Shown here piece by piece: positions 42,412 to 51,204 of a stretch of 64,000 nt of DNA. Origin of the DNA: Fidelibacterota bacterium MT.SAG.3 (GTDB lineage Bacteria; Fidelibacterota; SORT01). The position numbers and the translations under genes were made by a program. Positions within the stretch are counted from its first letter, which is position 1. Each line of letters starts with the position of its first letter. The stretch covers positions 19,763-83,762 of the forward strand of contig SORT01000002.1 in assembly GCA_004402895.1 (NCBI GenBank). Reading direction: 5' to 3'. Under the pieces are notes generated by a model. The model saw only the letters and a list, made by a program, of their open reading frames with translations. It was not told the DNA's origin and did no database searches.

Positions 42412-43298
42412 CTCTTCTTGAGCTGTAAGATCTTGTTGCTCCGGGAATCCAACAGGTATAGCTCGTTCCCTCTGACAGCGATATCAACCGGAGCTGTTAA
42501 TTGGCTTTCGAGTTCTGAAAGTTTTATCTCTGAATACGCATCGCTGTTTTCTTGAAAAATGAAAATTGAATTCAGTTCGATGTCCAGCAGGAAAACTTCT
42601 CCATCGCTTCCGACAGATAAAGCGGTCGCCGCCATGATTATCCCTTCACCTCTTGAGAATAGAAAATTCCCGAATTCATCATAATATAAAAGCATATTCC
42701 TTGCAACATCGGCTACAACAACTTTCTCATCAGGAGTTATTCCGATGCTCCCCGGTTCGATTATATTTCCCTCCGCATATCCTAATCCACCAAACTCCAA
42801 AAGAAATTTCCCTTCAAGGGAATATTTCAGCAATTTACCGTTGAACGAATCTGAGAGATACAAATTACCGCGAGCCGATTGAGCCACACCAGCCGGATAC
42901 TCGAATTCTCCTTCTTCGAATCCTCCGCTGCCGTCCAGAATAGATATAAAATTCAGCTCCCTGTCATACCTTTGAATTCGATGATTATTCCGATCTGCCA
43001 CAAAAACGTCCAAGGATGTGACCCAGATAGCCGATGGTGAATCGAACTGCTCCTCCTGCCATCCGAATCCACCTATAAATCCTAAAACTTCACCCTTTTT
43101 TGAAATCCGTAAAAGCCTGTTATTCCGCTGATCAAGAGCATAAAAATCGCCTGACTGCGAGATATCGAAATTCGTCAGTTCAGCCCCATTATCGAGACCC
43201 TCTATTTTCAGCTCTCGGCTGACCTCCCAGGTCGACTGTGCTTTGAGAGAAAGCTGCAATAGGGATATGAGCAAGATTAGGATAATTCTATTTGTCAA
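42408..43298 (-). CDS. Secreted NHL-repeat beta-propeller protein
   Basis: The protein is 296 residues. TTG start with GGAG six bases upstream; signal peptide IILILLISLLQLSLKAQ. About six NHL-type blades follow (DISQSGDFYALDQRNNRLLR, SAIWVTSLDVFVADRNNHRIQ, GVAQSARGNLYLSDSFNGKLLK and so on). NHL propellers bind proteins or glycans. Its stop overlaps the 1157-residue gene start, so it is translated with the barrel and is a likely periplasmic or surface partner. Confidence 0.85.
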   Translation of the reverse strand: MTNRIILILLISLLQLSLKAQSTWEVSRELKIEGLDNGAELTNFDISQSGDFYALDQRNNRLLRISKKGEVLGFIGGFGWQEEQFDSPSAIWVTSLDVFVADRNNHRIQRYDRELNFISILDGSGGFEEGEFEYPAGVAQSARGNLYLSDSFNGKLLKYSLEGKFLLEFGGLGYAEGNIIEPGSIGITPDEKVVVADVARNMLLYYDEFGNFLFSRGEGIIMAATALSVGSDGEVFLLDIELNSIFIFQENSDAYSEIKLSELESQLTAPVDIAVRGNELYLLDSRSNKILQLKKR

Positions 43299-43424
43299 CG
43301 TTCACTCCGGAAACGGCTCCATTGTTTTGCAATTACTTTAGGTTATAAATCTGTTCTTACTACCTGTAACTGTTAACTGGAGCGTTCCTCCGGGCTATTG
43401 GTTGAGAGTGATGAAAGAGTATTT

Positions 43425-44198
43425 TCAACTGTTACTCTTTGCGCCGGCTCTTTGAGGAACTTGACTCGAGTAATACTGATATAAACCATAACTGCCGATA
43501 ATTATCAATATTATGCTGACTATTTGTGCTTGAGTGAATGCTCCGAAAAACAGATCGTTTTTCCGATAATATTCCACTATGAAACGCTGAATTCCGGATA
43601 AAACAAGATAATACCAAAGCGGTATCCAATTTGATTCAATTTTCTTTCTATTATACCAGATGATCGCGAAAATTGCGAATAGCGCTGTCATCTCGTATAG
43701 TTGAGTGGGGTGTACAGGAAAGTCAACAGGATCGATCCCGTTTGGAAAGGCTACTCCCCATGAAACATCTGTCGGTTTTCCCCAATCGTCTCCGACAAGG
43801 AAACAGCCTATTCTTCCTATTCCATGTCCCAACGCCAATAGAGGAGCCGTAATTCCTGCTACCATGCCTACGGATAAATTCAATTTACGAGTCCAATAAA
43901 TGGTCGCGATCATTCCTCCGATAAATCCGCCATACCACACAAGACCGGCTCCTGAAAAAATCATTCCTATAGGATCCCTTAGAACAGAATCAAAATATAT
44001 CAGAAGAAAATTCAGTTTGGCTCCAGCCACTCCGCCTAACGCCGCCGCCATAACCAATTCGTACGCGAGTTCAGGGTCTTTTTTATTTCTGCTCAGTTCT
44101 TTTCTAAGCAGCCACGCGCATGTTAGAAAGGCAAATGCCATCATGAATCCAAAACTTGTAATCTGTATTGGACCGAATTTGAATAGAATTGGGTACAC
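43425..44198 (-). CDS. lgt: Prolipoprotein diacylglyceryl transferase
   Basis: The protein is 257 residues. Transfers diacylglycerol to the lipobox Cys of prolipoproteins in the inner membrane, the first step for the many lipoproteins here. About seven transmembrane segments; the Lgt signature GRIGCFLVGDDWG with the essential Arg, plus HPTQLYEM, is present. GTG start with GGAG ~11 bases upstream. It stands between the envelope operon and the AMMECR1 group. Confidence 0.95.
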   Translation of the reverse strand: MYPILFKFGPIQITSFGFMMAFAFLTCAWLLRKELSRNKKDPELAYELVMAAALGGVAGAKLNFLLIYFDSVLRDPIGMIFSGAGLVWYGGFIGGMIATIYWTRKLNLSVGMVAGITAPLLALGHGIGRIGCFLVGDDWGKPTDVSWGVAFPNGIDPVDFPVHPTQLYEMTALFAIFAIIWYNRKKIESNWIPLWYYLVLSGIQRFIVEYYRKNDLFFGAFTQAQIVSIILIIIGSYGLYQYYSSQVPQRAGAKSNS

Positions 44199-44338
44199 TT
44201 CTGAATTTACTCCTTATCTGTGCTTATACTGTTTGTTTTAACGCAATCACGATCAATTAGTTCACTGATCATCATGCAATATTATAACTATTGCCTCTAT
44301 AATACAAGCCTAAAGAGGTATTATAATAGATTTCAATT

Positions 44339-45184
44339 TCAATTCAGCGCGGCTTTCAACTCCTCCGCTTTTTCCCTTGTTAGAATCCCCTTTGTTTCAC
44401 ATTCAGTAACGGCTTTAAGCGCCAATATCCGATAGATTCCCAGCTCTTCTTCGCTATTTTCAAGTGATTTCAGATGCGCTCTCACCGACTCAACGTCGCC
44501 TCTTGCGATGGAGCCGGTCAAGGAACCAACGCCATTTTCATTCCAACCTTCGACGCTGCTTTTCGCAAGAGCCGTGACAACGTCTCTTGCCTCTTCCATA
44601 CCCGCTTCCCCCATTAGTTTGAGGGATGACTCTAATAATATGTTGAGATAACCGCTCGCAAAGGTACAGGCGGCATGATATAACGCTTTTTTGCCCGCAT
44701 CGATATGAAAAGGTATACCGCCTATCGATCTGACCAAATCCATAGCCATCCCCTTATCCTTCCCCTCAACAGCAAAGTGAACTCCTTCAAGAGGCAAAAT
44801 ATTTTCTGCCGGGAAAGATGCCACAGGGTGTATAGCTGCGGTTTTCGCGCCGCATTCCCGCAGTGGTTCCAGGATAGACGATTCTTTTATTCCTGAAGTA
44901 TGAATCAGCAATGTTCCCGATTTATATTTCCAATCTTTTTTGATGACCTCTACCGCGCTTTCGAGAGAATCGTCCGGCAGTGTAAGAATGATCAGATCAG
45001 TTGTTTCGGGGATCAACGAGTAATCTTCTCCGAAGAGAGGAGCTCTGACCATTTCGGCTAAAGAGCCGGCAGATCTTGATGACCTGCTCACGATAGCTAC
45101 CGGATTATTCCCGACGTTCACCAATGCGCTCAACAGAGAGCGTCCTACTCTGCCCGCGCCTATAAGCGATATATTCCGGCTCAT
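44339..45184 (-). CDS. Rossmann plus DUF2520 protein
   Basis: I start at ATG 45184 (MSRNISLIGAGRVGRSLLSA), just behind the AMMECR1 stop, rather than the track's 45262 that reads through that gene; 281 residues result. The N-terminal half is a NAD(P)-binding domain (GAGRVG, TLPDDSLESAVE, HTSG) like F420- or pyrroline-5-carboxylate-type reductases. The C-terminal half is the helical DUF2520 (HAACTFASGYLNILLESS). Reductase activity is plausible; the substrate is unknown. Confidence 0.85.
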   Translation of the reverse strand: MSRNISLIGAGRVGRSLLSALVNVGNNPVAIVSRSSRSAGSLAEMVRAPLFGEDYSLIPETTDLIILTLPDDSLESAVEVIKKDWKYKSGTLLIHTSGIKESSILEPLRECGAKTAAIHPVASFPAENILPLEGVHFAVEGKDKGMAMDLVRSIGGIPFHIDAGKKALYHAACTFASGYLNILLESSLKLMGEAGMEEARDVVTALAKSSVEGWNENGVGSLTGSIARGDVESVRAHLKSLENSEEELGIYRILALKAVTECETKGILTREKAEELKAALN

Positions 45185-45188
45185 ATTT

Positions 45189-45743
45189 TCAGTTGCTTTT
45201 CTTCTCTTCAAATACTTCGGCAGAGAAGATAGAGATATTTGTCTCTTCGGATTTCCACGCATCCCGCGGTAAACGAGCCTTCTCGCAAGTGTGTTCTAGA
45301 AATCTGATTTTATCCCAATTGTTTTCTGTTGCTACTTGAGGTAAGAGTAAACCCTTGTCATTTCCCCTGCTGATAACCAATCCATGCTTGCCTACTTCAA
45401 TTGCATCGGGAGAGTCGATTTTCTGCAGTGGAAACAGAAGTGAGATTTCCAACACAATATCATTCAATTCCGCCTCTTTTACCGGATCGAACCGTGGATC
45501 TTCAGTTGCGGCAGCTTTCGTCATCTCTACAATAGCCTCCGGAAGGGACTTAACACCCTCAAGGTAGCCGATACAGCCTCGCAGTTTGCCTTCTACGGTA
45601 TGTAAGCTCACAAAAACGCCCATAGGCTCATAAGCCAAATTTGAGAGTCTCTCGGGTATTTTTACCTCTTCGCCCTTCACACAAACTGTGAGCACCTCTC
45701 TTGCGGCGCTTAACATATTATTCTTATCGGCGTCTGAGAACAT
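45189..45743 (-). CDS. AMMECR1-domain protein (AmmeMemoRadiSam system protein A)
   Basis: The protein is 184 residues. The AMMECR1 signature LRGCIGYLEG (~53-62) and EDPRFDPV are present, with GLLLPQVATENNWD near the end. In many prokaryotes this protein is encoded with a MEMO-like protein and a radical-SAM enzyme; the MEMO gene is directly upstream (4-bp gap), but the radical-SAM partner is not in the window. Biochemical role unsettled. Confidence 0.92.
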   Translation of the reverse strand: MFSDADKNNMLSAAREVLTVCVKGEEVKIPERLSNLAYEPMGVFVSLHTVEGKLRGCIGYLEGVKSLPEAIVEMTKAAATEDPRFDPVKEAELNDIVLEISLLFPLQKIDSPDAIEVGKHGLVISRGNDKGLLLPQVATENNWDKIRFLEHTCEKARLPRDAWKSEETNISIFSAEVFEEKKSN

Positions 45744-45747
45744 AAGA

Positions 45748-46581
45748 TCAACCTCTGATCACGGCAGAAAGATATCCGACAACAGAGGAATAATCGCCGC
45801 TTACATCACCCGATGTCGCATATTTCAGTATTTCTACGTTTGATGCACCCTGTAATCTTGCTGCCTCCATTACTATCAGCAGGGGATTAATACCGCACGC
45901 TTCACATTCACCACTCTTGCAAGCGGTATAGAGTTCATTAATGGACATACTTTCGATAAATCCGGCGGTGCTTTTATCAAGGAGATTGGCTTTATCCTGT
46001 TCATGAAAATGTGAAAGATCAGTGCTTGCGATCATTAAAACATCAGAGTTTGACCTGTTCACAGATTCTGACAGAACTGAAGCTATATCAGTTGCCATTG
46101 TTAGATCAATATTTCCAATTACAATCGGGACGATCTCAAAATCATCAGATAAGACCGCTTGAAGGAAGGGCAGCTGCACTTCCAAAGAATGTTCCTTGCC
46201 ATGGCCGACAGAAGAATAATTAAGCTGGGCGGAGGCTTCAACCAACTCATTTGACAGCTCACTATCTATCGATATGTCTCCCATAGGAGTTGAATATGCG
46301 GAGCCGTCATAAATATTCCCTCCTTCAAAATATTCATAATGGCTCGGCGCTAATATGATTATTTTGCTGATCTCCAAATTTTTAAGAAGCCGATACCCTT
46401 CTCCGGCAACTGCTCCTGAATAAATGAGACCTGCATGAGGAGAAACCAACGCGATAATTTTTTTTTTATCTTTTGGAACCGCGTCAGACTCAAGGCAGCT
46501 TTCAACTAACGACTCTAACTCTACTCTGTCAGCGGGATAAAATGATCCTGCCACGGTGGCAGGACGGATATCGGTACTCAT
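45748..46581 (-). CDS. MEMO-family dioxygenase-like protein (AmmeMemoRadiSam system protein B)
   Basis: The protein is 277 residues. RPATVAGSFYPAD and SPHAGLIYSGAVAGEGY carry the first metal His; LAPSHYEYF and HGKEHSLEVQLPFLQ carry the others; STDLSHF is the last conserved block. The fold is that of extradiol LigB-type dioxygenases, but enzymatic function is uncertain. First gene of the MEMO, AMMECR1, DUF2520 operon. Confidence 0.93.
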   Translation of the reverse strand: MSTDIRPATVAGSFYPADRVELESLVESCLESDAVPKDKKKIIALVSPHAGLIYSGAVAGEGYRLLKNLEISKIIILAPSHYEYFEGGNIYDGSAYSTPMGDISIDSELSNELVEASAQLNYSSVGHGKEHSLEVQLPFLQAVLSDDFEIVPIVIGNIDLTMATDIASVLSESVNRSNSDVLMIASTDLSHFHEQDKANLLDKSTAGFIESMSINELYTACKSGECEACGINPLLIVMEAARLQGASNVEILKYATSGDVSGDYSSVVGYLSAVIRG

Positions 46582-46782
46582 TATGAGGCAACCTGATTTT
46601 AATTTTTCTGCAATTAATATATCAGATCAGCGAGCGGAGTCAAAGGTAATTCTCTCAATCCAGATAATAGAAGAAGGGCCTTCATTTTCACTCTCCTATT
46701 TTGGATTAATTAACTCGTGTGTATGATAAATTATATTAATTGTCCCGGCTATAAAATGTCAAGCGTTATCTATAAAACGATT

Positions 46783-47994
46783 TTAATATCTATATGAGAT
46801 AGAAAAGAGGAATCTTCCGTCAACCGCATCTTCTTTGATCAATTGCGTGAAAAGTTCACTACCTAACTGCCGCTCCCATTTTGTTCTAATATAAGTGAAA
46901 TCCAATTTTATTTGTTTATCGAGCAGCATTCCCGCTCCTGCGGAAATTGCAAATCGGTCATCGCCAACATCATTCTTATATGCGCTTGGACTGTCGGACA
47001 ATCCAAACCTGATCTTCGCATTTGAATACGGAAGAAGATATTCAAGTCCGACGCCATATCCGACGGTGGAATTTAAGTTCGCCGCGATAGCCCTGTTTAT
47101 CTCTCCGTCTATGATAATATCGTTTAAATCGATTATATCAGAATCGAAATCTATCTGACTGTAATCAATAAAATGCAGGTCGGCGGCTATAAGAAAATCT
47201 CCGAAATTAGTAGAAATCCCGAGGTTAGATTTAAACGGCATATTTAATTTATATTCATTCGTTCCGACATCCTCAAGAGAGCCTACTCCAATATCTTCCA
47301 CCTTGTAGTAAGTTGGCATAGTAATGCTTAGACCAACATTTGCTTTATCTCCTCGATACAGCCCCCCAAAAATCATCGAAAATCCGGTGTATTCAGCCTT
47401 GATAATATAGGCTATATCATCTGAAGTTCCTGTCAGCCGGAAATCGTAGTCACGACTCCCCGTTAGCAAGTTCAGAGAAACTCCAAATGAAGTTCGAGGC
47501 GAGATTTCTATTCCCATCGCTCCCGTCCAGGCTTGTATCCCTCCATTCTCTAAAACACTTAGTGTCCCGCCTGAATTATCAATTGGAGCGATTAAATTGT
47601 TATCAAAACCGTGAAGCATGTTTCTCCCGAATGCCCATACCAAACTTCCCCTCTGCGTAGGAACTTTAAAAGTCACACCAATGCCGTCCAGACGGCTATA
47701 ACTCTCATCAGAAATTGAAGCCGAATTACTGCCGTACGATATATCCGCCGAGTGTGACAGATGACCGAAAGATGTATAAAATGAATTCTTATTCAATTGA
47801 GTAAGACCTGCGGGATTCCAAAAAGTAGCGCTGTAATCATTGCTGACCGCTGTATATGCCCCTCCTAATGCCAATGCTCTCGCACCCATCCCCCTCAACC
47901 CCACGAATGGACGTAATGCGTCTGTAATATCTTGAGCATTCGGCTGCATCGGCAAACTGATTAATAACAGAATTATTGATGCTGCGTATCTCAA
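46783..47994 (-). CDS. PorV/OMPP1-like outer-membrane barrel
   Basis: The protein is 403 residues from a TTG start; signal peptide AASIILLLISLPMQPNAQ. The mature N-terminus LRGMGARALALGGAYTAVSNDYSATFWNPAGL is the hallmark of PorV/UPF0164 and FadL-like proteins. Beta-strand alternation continues to a C-terminal aromatic ending SISYRY. PorV shuttles cargo in the type IX secretion system of Bacteroidetes; no other T9SS genes are in this window, so that role is only a possibility. Confidence 0.85.
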   Translation of the reverse strand: MRYAASIILLLISLPMQPNAQDITDALRPFVGLRGMGARALALGGAYTAVSNDYSATFWNPAGLTQLNKNSFYTSFGHLSHSADISYGSNSASISDESYSRLDGIGVTFKVPTQRGSLVWAFGRNMLHGFDNNLIAPIDNSGGTLSVLENGGIQAWTGAMGIEISPRTSFGVSLNLLTGSRDYDFRLTGTSDDIAYIIKAEYTGFSMIFGGLYRGDKANVGLSITMPTYYKVEDIGVGSLEDVGTNEYKLNMPFKSNLGISTNFGDFLIAADLHFIDYSQIDFDSDIIDLNDIIIDGEINRAIAANLNSTVGYGVGLEYLLPYSNAKIRFGLSDSPSAYKNDVGDDRFAISAGAGMLLDKQIKLDFTYIRTKWERQLGSELFTQLIKEDAVDGRFLFSISYRY

Positions 47995-48049
47995 ATGTTC
48001 CTCTCTAAATTAAATTGGGAAGTCTGTTGTATTCACAGCAGGAAATTTA

Positions 48050-48946
48050 TTAATTATCGCTCTTTTTACTTTTGCTTTTACTCTTACTGCCTGTACTCTT
48101 CCAAGGTGTGTTTGTTTTGGGTCTGGATCTGACTACCTCTTTTCTTGGACTTCTTGTAGAGCTTACAGAGCTTCTCCTGGGAGTCGATTTCGACACTTCT
48201 TTCCTCGGCTTATTGACAGTCCGTGGTTTCGTCGATTTACTCGAGCTTCGTTTTTTGTGATCGGAATCGGTCGCACTCGGCTTAGATACTTTTTGAATAT
48301 TTACGCTCGAGCTTCCCGGTTTGCCACCGCGGTAAGGGGGTATGACCGCAATATTCGGAATGTAATATGGTACGGGATTGGGATTAGTGGGAGAAACACC
48401 GCCACTTGTCTGAGTTAAACTGTTGTATCTTCTCCTCTGATCCGAAGACCCTGAACTGCCATCTGTAACGTATACGATAGTTCGCGGGTAATATGAATAT
48501 GGCCTGTAAATCGAGCCATAATTATTATAGTGAGGCGAATAATAATCGCTCCAATAGCTGTAATCATCCCAGTAGTAGTCATAGTATGGATCGTAGGCAT
48601 AATAATCGTACCAGGAATCCCATCTTGGACCTGAGGAGTATCCGAAATAAATACTAAAATTCCTATGATGCAGATTCTGATATGGGCGGTACATACCTCT
48701 CCAATACCACGCATGGTCATACCTGGTCATCATATAACGGTTCATATAATATGGATCGTAATAATAGTTTCCGGTCAAACTATTATCAGCAGCTTCATAA
48801 ACAACTTCCGTTTCTGCCTCAGTAATCTCTGTCGATTCACTTTCGCGGAAACCGTCATAATATGTGCTTTGGTTTGGATTCCTGGTTGTTGTGTAACATC
48901 CGAGAAATAGAATAAAAAACATAAAGACTAATGGAGATTTTCTCAT
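48050..48946 (-). CDS. Tyrosine-rich, C-terminally basic lipoprotein
   Basis: The protein is 298 residues. Signal SPLVFMFFILFLGC gives a lipid-modified Cys ~17. Residues ~60-165 are extraordinarily rich in Tyr, Trp, Asp and Ser (DYYAYDPYYDYYWDDYSYW). Residues ~215-298 are a basic Ser/Lys/Arg/Pro tail (KSKSKSKKSDN). No domain is recognised; low complexity suggests a surface coat, adhesin or LPS/peptidoglycan-binding element. It lies 55 bp upstream of the PorV-like gene on the same strand and may be co-transcribed. Confidence 0.7.
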   Translation of the reverse strand: MRKSPLVFMFFILFLGCYTTTRNPNQSTYYDGFRESESTEITEAETEVVYEAADNSLTGNYYYDPYYMNRYMMTRYDHAWYWRGMYRPYQNLHHRNFSIYFGYSSGPRWDSWYDYYAYDPYYDYYWDDYSYWSDYYSPHYNNYGSIYRPYSYYPRTIVYVTDGSSGSSDQRRRYNSLTQTSGGVSPTNPNPVPYYIPNIAVIPPYRGGKPGSSSVNIQKVSKPSATDSDHKKRSSSKSTKPRTVNKPRKEVSKSTPRRSSVSSTRSPRKEVVRSRPKTNTPWKSTGSKSKSKSKKSDN

Positions 48947-49048
48947 GCTCTGCCTCTCTCTAAAAATATTGACAACAATATAGCATCTACCCTGTTAAAT
49001 TACCATAAGAATCAAAAGTTCCAACTCTTAGGAAAATATATTGTCCTG

Positions 49049-50542
49049 TTACAGCAGAACTTCTAACGCTTCTTCAATTTTCCTCATGCCGGCGAGTAAA
49101 AATAAATCTGAGTCAGCTTCCGAAAGTAGTGATTTTACTCTTTTAAGCTCTATCTTGGCTTTCTTATAATCTCCTTCGTCAAAATATATTTGAACAAGCA
49201 GTGACCTAAGAAAATAATTATTCGGATTTACAGAAAGTACATTTTCCGCTATCTCTTTTGATTTTTCATACTCCTCGTCAAGCCTATACGCTTCTGCCAA
49301 TCTCCAGTTAAGCCATGAAGAATGTTTAGCCATGTCAGATGTAAAACATCTTGAAGTAAAAATTTTAACGGCTTCCGAATATCTCTCCTGGCTCATCTTA
49401 ATGTCCGCGTCCAACAGCGCATTAATAGGGTCTAATCTCTTAAAGACACTGCTATTCTCTTCGGTAAGTGAGGTGATAATATCTCTCATTCCCTCCGATT
49501 CATCAATAGCGGATTGGATATCTTTATGCGCCAAGTGATAAATGCCCTTGATCAGATGTTTAAAAGGTTTTGTTCTCTCACTCGAATCAAGTATGTCAAG
49601 ACCTTCCGTATCGGAATCGAATTCATCCCATCTTTTGGTCAAGATAAGAGCCATATACCTGTTCACTACAGCGTCTAATAAAACGTTTTCACCCGGTTGC
49701 AATTTAGTTGCAATTGCATAATATTTCACCGCTTCGCTGATCTGACCTCTCCCAAGATATGCGGCTCCGATATTTTTATGAATTGCCGCACCAAGGAAAT
49801 TCTTACTTTCGACCAATTCAGGTCTGATTTCGAGTCCTCTTTTTAAATTCTCCAAAGCCTCTTCATACCGCCCGACTCTAATGAGAATTTCCCCGATACT
49901 GTCATATGGGTTTACCTTTCCCGGAGCTTTTTCAGCATATTTTTTCAAGTTATCAATCGCTTCATCATAGCGATTAAGTTCGGCATACATATACCCGAGT
50001 ATGTTATATACAGGCGCGAAGTCTTCATCTATGTCAACAACATTATTATAAAATTCGATTGCCGCTTCTATGTCGTTCTCCCGAACGGCTAAGCTTGCCT
50101 TGTAAAGGTGCGCTTCAAAAGATTTAGGATATTTTTGATACAACACTTCTATCAGGCTATCTGAAAGATCCTGATTGTTTTGTTCACCTGAGTTTCTATT
50201 GATCTCAATTATCAACGCTTCTCTTTCACTTACATAATCTTTGAGAAGCGTGGCTTTTTCTATCATTTGCCGCGATTTAACATATTCTCCATTAATACCA
50301 TATGAAAAAAATAATTGTAGATATGCCATAGCGAATTCATTATCCAACTCTATAGCCTTCTCAAGAAAACCGATCGCTTCAGCGGGGTAAAAATTCTGAT
50401 TCATCTCTTCAGCATTTAGATACAATTCGTATGCTTCAGGTGAAACGGTAGTGACTTTGGGGGAGGTTCTTAATCCCGTGGCAATTACTGCGATAAGAAC
50501 TGTCAACATAATAGCGATACTAATTAATACTCTTTTAGTCAT
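49049..50542 (-). CDS. Membrane-anchored TPR protein
   Basis: The protein is 497 residues. An N-terminal transmembrane anchor (VLISIAIMLTVLIAVIATGL) is followed by at least eight TPR-like units, such as EAIEFYNNVVDIDEDFAPVYNILGYMY, EAIDNLKKYAEKAPGKVNPYDSIGEI and EALENLKRGLEIRPELVESKNFLG. TPR arrays scaffold protein assemblies; the partner is unknown. Stand-alone gene. Confidence 0.88.
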   Translation of the reverse strand: MTKRVLISIAIMLTVLIAVIATGLRTSPKVTTVSPEAYELYLNAEEMNQNFYPAEAIGFLEKAIELDNEFAMAYLQLFFSYGINGEYVKSRQMIEKATLLKDYVSEREALIIEINRNSGEQNNQDLSDSLIEVLYQKYPKSFEAHLYKASLAVRENDIEAAIEFYNNVVDIDEDFAPVYNILGYMYAELNRYDEAIDNLKKYAEKAPGKVNPYDSIGEILIRVGRYEEALENLKRGLEIRPELVESKNFLGAAIHKNIGAAYLGRGQISEAVKYYAIATKLQPGENVLLDAVVNRYMALILTKRWDEFDSDTEGLDILDSSERTKPFKHLIKGIYHLAHKDIQSAIDESEGMRDIITSLTEENSSVFKRLDPINALLDADIKMSQERYSEAVKIFTSRCFTSDMAKHSSWLNWRLAEAYRLDEEYEKSKEIAENVLSVNPNNYFLRSLLVQIYFDEGDYKKAKIELKRVKSLLSEADSDLFLLAGMRKIEEALEVLL

Positions 50543-50740
50543 ATCCTTCTAATTTCCATCCCAAATATCGGTCTTCATAATCCTCATTTTGTATTTTTAC
50601 CCTATCCCTATACGGTGTTCAAACACATTTTTCCTGCATAAAATATACGATTTTTCAATATACATTGTTACATAATTAACTATTTATTTTCAACAAGAAG
50701 ATTATCTTGGTTGTGATAAATAATTGAATTAAAATATAAT

Positions 50741-51190
50741 ATGAATAATAACAATAACTTAGATGCAATTTATAATAAATTATCAGATGGGATGCGGCAA
50801 TTCAGCTCCACTGAAGAGAAGATGGAATATCTTTCTAATGCCCTTCATGATTCATTAGAACATTACTATTGGGTAGGATTTTATTTCCCTCATGAAAAGG
50901 AGATGCTGATAGGTCCGAGCGCGGGACCGCCGGCATGCGCTGCAATCGGATACGAGGGAGTCTGTGGAGCGGCATTTAAATCGGGTAAAAGCGTTATTGT
51001 CGCTAATGTAGACGAATTCCCAGGTCACATTGCCTGCGACCCTAACTCAAAATCCGAGATAGTTGTCCCTCTGAAAAACTCCAATGGTAATGTCATTGCC
51101 CTTTTGGATGTTGATAGTGACCGTCTCGGCGCTTTCAGTGAATCTGACGCTGTATTTTTAGAAAAGTTGGTTAACGAAATCTCTGTTTAA
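50741..51190 (+). CDS. msrC: GAF-domain free methionine-(R)-sulfoxide reductase-like
   Basis: The protein is 149 residues. WVGFYF, GPPACAAIGYEGVCGAA and FPGHIACDPNSKSEIVVPL contain the three Cys used by fRMsr (YebR/MsrC), which reduces free Met-R-sulfoxide in the cytosol. All three are present and spaced as in the family. Convergent with the 5'-nucleotidase gene, 14 bp apart. Confidence 0.9.
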   Translation: MNNNNNLDAIYNKLSDGMRQFSSTEEKMEYLSNALHDSLEHYYWVGFYFPHEKEMLIGPSAGPPACAAIGYEGVCGAAFKSGKSVIVANVDEFPGHIACDPNSKSEIVVPLKNSNGNVIALLDVDSDRLGAFSESDAVFLEKLVNEISV

Positions 51191-51204
51191 AAACACTGCT
51201 TTAA

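Noticed and set aside
46783-48946. Type IX secretion locus
   Set aside because: Only a PorV-like barrel and an odd lipoprotein are present; no PorK/L/M/N, Sov or C-terminal signal proteins were recognised.
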